Source: an uncultured Porphyromonadaceae bacterium
Lineage (GTDB): Bacteria > Bacteroidota > Bacteroidia > Bacteroidales > Muribaculaceae
DNA length: 11,162 bases
Reading direction: 5' to 3'
Assembly (NCBI GenBank): GCA_900555165.1
Contig: USKE01000044.1
Span: 1-11,162 of the forward strand
Below are positions 6,902 to 11,162 of the stretch, in pieces. The notes under the pieces were generated by a model. That model searched no databases, was not told the origin of the DNA, and saw only the letters and a list, made by a program, of their open reading frames with translations. Made by a program: the position numbers and the translations under genes. Each line of letters starts with the position of its first letter. Position 1 is the stretch's first letter.

Positions 6902-8746
6902 TTATTCCACTGTCACCGACTTGGCGAGGTTTCGGGGCATGTCGACATTGCACCCTTTCTTGATGGCCACGTGGTAGGCCAGCAGCTGCAGGGGTATCGA
7001 CACCACGATGGGCGACAGCGCCTCGGGTACCTCGGGAATCTCAAGGATATGGTCGGCGATCTCGGCGATGGTGGTGTCGCCTTTTGTCACGACCGCGATG
7101 ACCGAGCCGCCGCGGGCCTTGACCTGCTGGATGTTCGAGATGATTTTCTCGTGCAGTTCGTCGCTGGGGGCGATGACTACGGTGGGCAGTTCATGGTCAA
7201 TCAGGGCGATGGGGCCGTGTTTCATCTCGGCGGCAGGGTATCCCTCGGCGTGGATATAGCTGATTTCCTTGAGCTTGAGGGCACCTTCGAGGGCCGAGGG
7301 GTAATTGTAGCCGCGGCCGAGGTAGAGGAAGTTGTGCACGTATGTGTATATGCGCGACAGTTTTTCGATCTCGCCGTCGAGCTTGAGGGCTTTTTTGATG
7401 AGCGACGGCAGGTTGCGCAGTGCATCGGCCATTTCGCTGGCACGTTTCTCGTCGAGGGTGCCGCGCAGCTGGCCGATGGCCATTGCGAGCATGGTGAGCA
7501 CCGTCACCTGGCCCGTGAAGGCTTTGGTGGATGCCACGCCGATTTCAGGGCCGACATGGATGTATGTGCCCGAGTCAGTGGCGCGGGCTATCGACGAGCC
7601 GATGACGTTGCAGACGCCGTAGACGAACGCGCCGCGCTGTTTTGCCAGCTGGATGGCGGCCAGGGTGTCGGCGGTCTCGCCCGACTGCGATATGGCTATC
7701 ACGATGTCGTCGGGGGTGATCACGGGGTTCGAGTAACGGAACTCAGAGGCGTACTCGACCTCGACGGGGATGCGGGCGATATCCTGGATCAGACGCTTGC
7801 CGATGAGGGCGGCGTGCCACGATGTGCCGCAGGCCACGAAGATTATGCGTTTGGCGTTGAGGAACTGCGCGGCATGCTCAATGACGCCTGAAAGGGTGAC
7901 TTTCGAGCCGGTGTTGCCGATGCGGCCGCGGATGCAGTCGTGTATGGTGCGCGGCTGCTCGTTGATCTCCTTGAGCATGAAGTGCGGATAGCCGCCCTTC
8001 TCAAGCTGCGATACCGAGAGGCGCAGGGTCTGTATGTCGATGGTGGTGGGCACGTTGTCGACGGTGATGATCTTCAGCTCTTCGCCGCGGGTGATGATTG
8101 CGATCTCGTCGTCGTTGAGATACACCACCTGGTTGGTGTATTCGATGATGGGGGTGGCGTCTGACGCCAGGAAGAATTCATCCTTGCCGATGCCGATTAC
8201 CAGCGGCGAGCTCTTGCGGGCGCCGATGATGGTCTCGGGGTGCTCGGTGTCGAGCACGGCGATGGCGTATGCGCCCACGACCTCTTTCAGGGCCTCGCGC
8301 ACGGCCTCGACGAGGGTGCATTTGTTCGAGGTCTTGATATAGTCGATGAGCTGTACGAGCACTTCGGTATCGGTCTCGCTGCGGAACTCGCACCCCTGCA
8401 TCTCAAGCGCCTCCTTGAGCACGCTGTAGTTCTCGATGGTGCCGTTGTGCACCAGGGCGATCTTGCCCGAACGGCTGAAATGCGGGTGGGCGTTTATGTC
8501 GTTGGGCTCGCCGTGGGTGGCCCAGCGTGTATGGGCTATGCCAACGTTGCCCGAGACGTTCTTTTCCTGGCAGAAAGCCTCGAGGTCGGCCACCTTGCCG
8601 CGTGTCTTGTAAAGATTAAGATGCGAGTCGGCGTCGATCATTGCGACACCGGCACTGTCGTAGCCGCGATATTCGAGGCGATGGAGACCTTTGATTAGAA
8701 TTTCATAGGCAGGTTTGTTGCCTATGTAACCTACGATTCCGCACAT
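6902..8746 (-). CDS. glmS: Glutamine-fructose-6-phosphate aminotransferase (isomerising)
   Basis: A 614-aa cytoplasmic enzyme that makes glucosamine-6-phosphate from fructose-6-phosphate and glutamine, the first step toward UDP-GlcNAc for peptidoglycan and LPS. It opens with MCGIVGYIG, so Cys2 becomes the N-terminal nucleophile of the glutaminase domain, which also shows the GYDSAG block and HTRWATHGEPN. Two SIS sugar-isomerase domains follow: the first with VACGTSWHA and ISQSGETADT, the second with LGRGYNYPSALEGALKLKE and AEGYPAAEMKHGP. The C-terminus DMPRNLAKSVTVE is the conserved end that closes the active site. Length matches the family (about 600-615). It is first in a two-gene unit with lepA. 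No self-cleaving glmS ribozyme is recognised upstream, as expected outside Firmicutes; control may involve the leader noted separately. Confidence 0.98.
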   Translation of the reverse strand: MCGIVGYIGNKPAYEILIKGLHRLEYRGYDSAGVAMIDADSHLNLYKTRGKVADLEAFCQEKNVSGNVGIAHTRWATHGEPNDINAHPHFSRSGKIALVHNGTIENYSVLKEALEMQGCEFRSETDTEVLVQLIDYIKTSNKCTLVEAVREALKEVVGAYAIAVLDTEHPETIIGARKSSPLVIGIGKDEFFLASDATPIIEYTNQVVYLNDDEIAIITRGEELKIITVDNVPTTIDIQTLRLSVSQLEKGGYPHFMLKEINEQPRTIHDCIRGRIGNTGSKVTLSGVIEHAAQFLNAKRIIFVACGTSWHAALIGKRLIQDIARIPVEVEYASEFRYSNPVITPDDIVIAISQSGETADTLAAIQLAKQRGAFVYGVCNVIGSSIARATDSGTYIHVGPEIGVASTKAFTGQVTVLTMLAMAIGQLRGTLDEKRASEMADALRNLPSLIKKALKLDGEIEKLSRIYTYVHNFLYLGRGYNYPSALEGALKLKEISYIHAEGYPAAEMKHGPIALIDHELPTVVIAPSDELHEKIISNIQQVKARGGSVIAVVTKGDTTIAEIADHILEIPEVPEALSPIVVSIPLQLLAYHVAIKKGCNVDMPRNLAKSVTVE

Positions 8747-8794
8747 ATTGAGTGGTTGGGTTTAAGATATGGTTCTGGTTCGGTTGGGGTGGGA

Positions 8795-8817
8795 ACGGCA
8801 ACATCGCTGTTGGCCGT
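8795..8817 (-). promoter_or_regulatory. Hairpin in the glmS leader
   Basis: cggcaaca (8796-8803) pairs with tgttggccg (8808-8816) around a tetranucleotide loop tcgc, with one bulged base. The flanking a8795-t8817 adds a ninth pair. It sits about 50 nt before the glmS start, inside a leader predicted to be about 140 nt. A role in controlling glmS is only a suggestion. Confidence 0.35.
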
Positions 8818-8889
8818 GCTCCATTCTGGCGAGAGATAGGGCGCCGGGAGAGATTCGGCGGATGTCAGGGCGTATACTACGTCAAGATT

Positions 8890-8899
8890 GCAAAGTTAC
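8890..8899 (-). promoter_or_regulatory. glmS promoter -7 box; also a match to the CTnDOT-type core site GTANNTTTGC
   Basis: The minus strand reads GTAACTTTGC. It contains TAACTTTG (8891-8898), an exact TAnnTTTG box, about 145 bp upstream of the glmS start. It also fits GTANNTTTGC, the crossover core reported for CTnDOT-family integration. A perfect palindrome, acaaatttgt (8901-8910), lies beside it. No clear TTTG -33 box is seen at normal spacing. Confidence 0.5.
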
Positions 8900-9009
8900 A
8901 ACAAATTTGTGATATATGACGTAACTTGCTGTAATTTAGTGCGTCTATGTAACGTGATTGTACTTAATTCGTACTGATTGAGATAGTTGCCGCAAACGGG
9001 GGAAATTGA

Positions 9010-9044
9010 GTTTTTGATTTTTAACATCTGTTTTTGATTTTTAA
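9010..9044. repeat. 15-bp direct repeat with 20-bp spacing
   Basis: gtttttgatttttaa occurs exactly at 9010-9024 and 9030-9044. The 20-bp spacing is about two helical turns, placing both copies on the same DNA face, as expected of protein-binding sites such as integrase arm-type sites near an element end. Confidence 0.6.
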
Positions 9045-9149
9045 TTGCCTCTTTTTGCCCCCACAAGGTCTGATTTTGGGCTACGGCCAATCTTCGACCT
9101 TGAAACCGCATCCACTTTTTCAGTGCGAAAAAGACACGTTTTGACGCAG

Positions 9150-9181
9150 CAAAGATAGCGATTTTTATCGGCATGGGCAAA
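9150..9181 (-). promoter_or_regulatory. Full Bacteroidetes promoter facing glmS
   Basis: On the minus strand, TTTG (9178-9181) is followed by a 20-nt spacer and TATCTTTG (9150-9157), the standard -33/-7 pair. A small hairpin (cgat tttt atcg, 9159-9170) lies in the spacer. Transcription would run leftward through the direct repeats toward glmS. No convincing coding region follows it directly. Confidence 0.55.
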
Positions 9182-9185
9182 CGTA

Positions 9186-9273
9186 GCGGGACATCGGCTT
9201 GCATCAGACCGTGCCGGGGATGTGTCCGGGAGGCCACGTTCCTACCCGGACATACTGCAAGCCCATATCCCGC
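9186..9273. other. Two-part hairpin domain
   Basis: gcgggacatcggcttgca (9186-9203) pairs with tgcaagcccatatcccgc (9256-9273) at 16 of 18 positions. Inside it, tgtgtccggg (9221-9230) pairs with cccggacata (9245-9254), ten pairs including one G-U. It reads as a stem, an asymmetric internal loop and a second stem. Confidence 0.6.
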
Positions 9274-9604
9274 CTGACAAGTCCACGCGGATAGAGACCG
9301 TATGCCATCCTCCCGACAAAACGACCGGGCGGACATCATCCGGACACTATCCCTTTTGCGGGACTATTTATAGCGTTGCCGAAACCTGTTTACACTGACC
9401 GTCCCTTTTATCTTTCGTTGCCAAACGGGATGCCGGATATACAAAACCGGCGAGGGTGAAAGTAAGAGACGCCATTTCACCAGCCCCGGTATTTGCACAT
9501 CCCGCATCCCGCTGATTTCAATCCACGCGGATAAAAACCGCGCACTTCCACGGATCGGCGATGCCGTACCGCTCCCTTTGCGCGGACATTATCCTCAGCG
9601 GGAT
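9264..9604. repeat. Two related modules about 240-250 bp apart, each closed by a stem
   Basis: Module A (about 9264-9341) and module B (about 9504-9594) share tccacgcggata..accg (9282-9300 and 9522-9540, 17 of 19 identical). Both then carry gcggacat(c/t)atcc (9329-9341 and 9582-9594, 12 of 13). In module B, atcccgctga (9506-9515) pairs perfectly with tcagcgggat (9595-9604). In module A, the equivalent tcccgc (9268-9273) can pair with gcggga (9358-9363). Keeping the closing stem while the middle diverges suggests structure rather than coding. Confidence 0.55.
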
Positions 9605-9733
9605 TACATTTCCGTCTTTTATTTTTTCTTTCCGCTGCCGCCACCAGCGTGGCAGCAGGGACGATTATGTTTTCTTGGGCTCTCTTACCGGGGGAGCCAT
9701 TTTGAGTCAGGGCGTACCATTGACAAGCGGGTC

Positions 9734-9897
9734 TGTATGGGTTGCTTGACTTGACTGAACGTGCGGCGAAGGGATATTCTATCGGCTTCGGCATAAAAAT
9801 CTCCAGACCTCCTTGCGTCGGCTCGTATTTTTATGTCGAGGCCCGAACATCCCTTTTCTTCCGCCACACGCCTTGCAGGTGTCAAGCAACTCATACA
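9734..9897 (+). ncRNA. Long rod-like hairpin ahead of the pcf operon; putative structured leader or ncRNA
   Basis: Nested arms pair in order. The outer stem, 9734-9750 with 9881-9897, has 17 pairs including one G-U. Next, cgtg (9760-9763) pairs with cacg (9867-9870) and ggcg (9765-9768) with cgcc (9862-9865). Then aagggat (9769-9775) pairs with atccctt (9849-9855). The inner stem, 9784-9800 with 9827-9843, has 17 pairs including two G-U, and its loop is 26 nt. The G-U pairs keep pairing only as RNA transcribed from the plus strand, which favours RNA in the direction of the downstream genes. The domain ends 21 bp before the alternative start (9918) and 48 bp before the chosen start (9945) of the first pcf-operon gene. 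The family is not recognised. Confidence 0.55.
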
Positions 9898-9944
9898 ACC
9901 ACACTGTCTTTGGACGCATGGTTCAAAAAAAAGCTCCCACCGAT

Positions 9945-10169
9945 ATGAAAGCCACAAGAAAACATAAAGATTTTAAGTCAAGGCAAGCTCGCCAATCCTC
10001 CTATCTATACCGCATAATCACAAAGGCGGTCAAGGTGGTGGCAATCATCATCGGAGCAGTCATCGGGATAGCGTTGTGGGCAGTGGTCAAACCCATACTA
10101 AGGGGCATAGGCTGGCTCATATCAATCCTCACCGCAGCAGGGGCAATCTATTGGTTAATGACACTCTAA
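9945..10169 (+). CDS. Small two-helix membrane protein of a conjugative element
   Basis: The product has 74 aa: a basic N-terminus (MKATRKHKDFKSRQARQSSYLYR) and two predicted membrane helices at about 31-48 (VVAIIIGAVIGIALWAVV) and 55-73 (IGWLISILTAAGAIYWLMT). The N-terminus should stay in the cytoplasm under the positive-inside rule. An in-frame ATG at 9918 would add nine residues (MVQKKAPTD) and cannot be excluded. It is the first of four closely spaced plus-strand genes, 11 bp before the next, and directly follows the long hairpin domain. The company of pcfK and pcfJ suggests a role in transfer or maintenance, but no specific function can be read from the sequence. Confidence 0.75.
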   Translation: MKATRKHKDFKSRQARQSSYLYRIITKAVKVVAIIIGAVIGIALWAVVKPILRGIGWLISILTAAGAIYWLMTL

Positions 10170-10180
10170 AATTCAAGAAT

Positions 10181-10408
10181 ATGGCAACGAAAAGAAATTC
10201 CAAGACCTTGGAACAGCAGGCAAGATACTACGGGGTTGACGATATGTCCGAGTATATGGTCGAGACCTACCTCAACGGCAACATATCCACATACCGCCAG
10301 CTATTCCAAGAACTACGGGGCGAGAGTCGCACAGAGTTTGTTAGACGGCTCTTTGAAATGGAACTCAACCCCACCGATATAGAAAAAATGATACTGACAA
10401 TCCTCTAA
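10181..10408 (+). CDS. Hypothetical 75-aa protein, pcf operon
   Basis: A soluble, mostly helical small protein with no signal peptide or membrane segment. Its core, YYGVDDMSEYMVETYLNG, is followed by a second helical block (YRQLFQELRGESRTEFVRRLFEMEL). Its type is familiar from Bacteroides conjugative elements, where similar short proteins precede PcfK, but I know of no assigned function. The start codon is in the context atATGGCAACGAAA, nearly the same as the start of pcfK (ctATGGCAACGAAA). It lies 11 bp after the membrane protein and 11 bp before pcfK, so the genes are almost certainly co-transcribed. Confidence 0.75.
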   Translation: MATKRNSKTLEQQARYYGVDDMSEYMVETYLNGNISTYRQLFQELRGESRTEFVRRLFEMELNPTDIEKMILTIL

Positions 10409-10419
10409 AACCCACGACT

Positions 10420-10851
10420 ATGGCAACGAAAGAAAACAAAGGCACACAAGCCTTCAACGACACTATCAAGGCTTATCTTGAAGAACGAGCCGAGAATGAC
10501 GCGCTATTTGCCGTCAAGTTCGCAAACCCCTCAAAATCCGTGGATGACTGCGTGACATATATCCTCAACCAAGTGCAGAAAAGCGGTTGCAACGGCTTTA
10601 CTGATGCGGAGGTGTACGGAATGGCAATCCACTACTACGAGGAAAAGGAAATTGAGGTCGGCAACCCAATCAACTGCAAAGTGGTGGTGAACCATACGGT
10701 AGAACTCACCGAGGAGGAAAAGGAAGAGGCACGGCAGGAGGCAATAGCCAAACTCCGAGACGAGCAGGTCGCGAAGATGCGCAGACCCACAGCGAAGAAA
10801 GCCACCGAAAACAAACCCCAAGTTGAACAACCCAGTCTATTTGACTTTTAA
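10420..10851 (+). CDS. pcfK: PcfK-like protein
   Basis: A 143-aa protein matching the PcfK-like family of Bacteroides conjugative elements, named after the plasmid conjugation factor of enterococcal pCF10. Recognised blocks: FNDTIKAYLEERAENDALFA near the N-terminus, then VDDCVTYILNQVQKSGCNGF, AEVYGMAIHYYEEKEIEVG, VVVNHTVELTEEEKEEARQE and the C-terminal tail QPSLFDF. The molecular role is not established; linkage to conjugation genes is the main clue. The tail QxSLFDF resembles sliding-clamp-binding peptides, which would fit a DNA-metabolism role (inference). Length is normal for the family. The next gene starts 13 bp downstream. Confidence 0.88.
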   Translation: MATKENKGTQAFNDTIKAYLEERAENDALFAVKFANPSKSVDDCVTYILNQVQKSGCNGFTDAEVYGMAIHYYEEKEIEVGNPINCKVVVNHTVELTEEEKEEARQEAIAKLRDEQVAKMRRPTAKKATENKPQVEQPSLFDF

Positions 10852-10864
10852 CCCCCATACCGCT

Positions 10865-11116
10865 ATGAAACCCAAGACCGCAATACAAAAGAAAGTGGCT
10901 AAACTCTCAGCCACCCTGCGACCCATCACCGCCACACAGGAACAATGGGCATATACACACTGCGTTGAGCATTTCGCATACCGCACCAAGAGCGGAATAC
11001 TGACCTGCGGTGACTGCGGACACCAATGGGAAAGCGGGAACGGCAGTCTATGCGATACCCTTGCGGATTGCAGATGCCCTCACTGCGGTGCTGAACTCAA
11101 AGTGAATTGCATCTAA
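10865..11116 (+). pseudogene. pcfJ: PcfJ-like protein, truncated to its N-terminal zinc-binding part by an apparent insertion
   Basis: The first 83 residues match the start of PcfJ-like proteins: MKPKTAIQKKVAKLSATL, then EQWAYTHCVEHFAYR and a zinc-ribbon-like cluster with Cys48, Cys51, Cys69, Cys71 and Cys74 (TCGDCGH and CPHCG). From memory, full PcfJ-like proteins run to several hundred residues, with the main domain after this cluster. Here the frame ends ELKVNCI-stop (TAA 11114-11116). The sequence right after carries two copies of an IS-end-like repeat, so the native frame was probably cut near codon 82, with the last codon and stop supplied by the inserted DNA. It follows pcfK by 13 bp, the usual pairing. 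The rest of the gene may lie beyond the window on the other side of the insertion. Confidence 0.75.
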
Positions 11117-11162
11117 CATTTGAAAAGGGACCCAGGTACAGCAATTGAAAAGGGACCCGCCC
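11108..11162. mobile_element. Probable end of an IS21-family insertion sequence (continues beyond the window)
   Basis: ttgaaaagggaccc occurs at 11120-11133 and 11145-11158, a 25-bp period. Multiple repeats of a gaaa-gggacc type near the tips are typical of IS21-family elements, where they bind the transposase. The left tip may be the TGCATCTAACA beginning at 11108, but the exact boundary cannot be fixed. No transposase is in view, so the family is inferred from the repeats and from the interrupted pcfJ. Confidence 0.5.

Larger units (their letters stand above)
8900..9944. other. About 1 kb without a convincing gene; rich in inverted repeats; probable left part of a mobile element
   Basis: Open frames here have no recognisable domains and poor codon character. 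The stretch holds a short direct repeat (9010-9044), a minus-strand promoter (9150-9181), a hairpin domain (9186-9273), two related modules (9264-9341, 9504-9594) and a long rod-like hairpin (9734-9897). Smaller hairpins are gccgg/ccggc at 9432-9436/9447-9451, cgcgg/ccgcg at 9526-9530/9538-9542, gccac/gtggc at 9640-9644/9649-9653, and ggctctc/gggagcc at 9678-9684/9692-9698. The density of pairing suggests structured RNA, or protein-binding DNA of the element. Confidence 0.6.

Noticed and set aside
6887..7891. 334-codon plus-strand open frame
   Set aside because: It is antisense to the complete glmS coding region.
8747..8890. glmS self-cleaving ribozyme
   Set aside because: No ribozyme core recognised; known examples are essentially from Firmicutes and close relatives.
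8896..9339. 147-codon minus-strand open frame
   Set aside because: The composition is irregular, no domain is recognisable, and it spans a promoter, the direct repeats and the hairpin arms; better explained as non-coding.
9477..9794. 105-codon minus-strand open frame
   Set aside because: It runs through module B and the long hairpin; the peptide resembles no known protein and the structure explains the sequence better.
9734..9897. Integron attC site
   Set aside because: The outer arms lack the required RYYYAAC/GTTRRRY arrangement, and no integron integrase or cassette is present.
9160..9900. Group II intron remnant
   Set aside because: No domain V-like hairpin and no reverse transcriptase sequence were found.

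Overview
The window looks like a chromosomal segment of a Bacteroidales bacterium. Its fairly GC-rich housekeeping genes would suit a gut lineage such as Muribaculaceae, but that family assignment is a guess. Evidence for Bacteroidetes: several promoters with the phylum-type -7 box TAnnTTTG, starts without clear Shine-Dalgarno sites, a BspA-type leucine-rich-repeat protein, and PcfK/PcfJ-like genes typical of Bacteroides conjugative elements.

Layout. (1) 1-2749, plus strand: the end of a coiled-coil protein, a lipoprotein, and a secreted BspA-type LRR protein. All three are broken by small indels or a short duplication between about 229 and 1206, which suggests either local sequencing error or decay of a surface-protein cluster. 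(2) 2750-5039: a hairpin terminator, dtd (minus) and a divergently transcribed secreted serine hydrolase (plus). The hydrolase converges on lepA across a long hairpin built of 9-bp repeats. (3) 5040-8746, minus strand: glmS followed by lepA, both intact. glmS has a promoter box about 145 bp upstream and a leader hairpin. (4) 8900-9944: about 1 kb with no convincing gene, but with many inverted repeats, two related modules about 240-250 bp apart and one very long rod-like hairpin (9734-9897). (5) 9945-11116, plus strand: a tight operon of a small two-helix membrane protein, a 75-aa conserved-looking protein, pcfK and the start of pcfJ. pcfJ stops after 83 codons, next to a sequence resembling the end of an IS21-family element.

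Interpretation. The left 8.9 kb is core chromosome. The right end belongs to an integrative or conjugative element whose boundary lies somewhere between the glmS promoter and about 9.2 kb. The glmS promoter carries GTAACTTTGC, which fits the GTANNTTTGC core used by CTnDOT-type integrases. A 20-bp-spaced direct repeat lies about 110 bp away on the element side. The structured region ahead of the pcf operon is the best candidate for something undescribed: a structured leader RNA or untranslated RNA of the element. No tRNA, rRNA or CRISPR array was seen.
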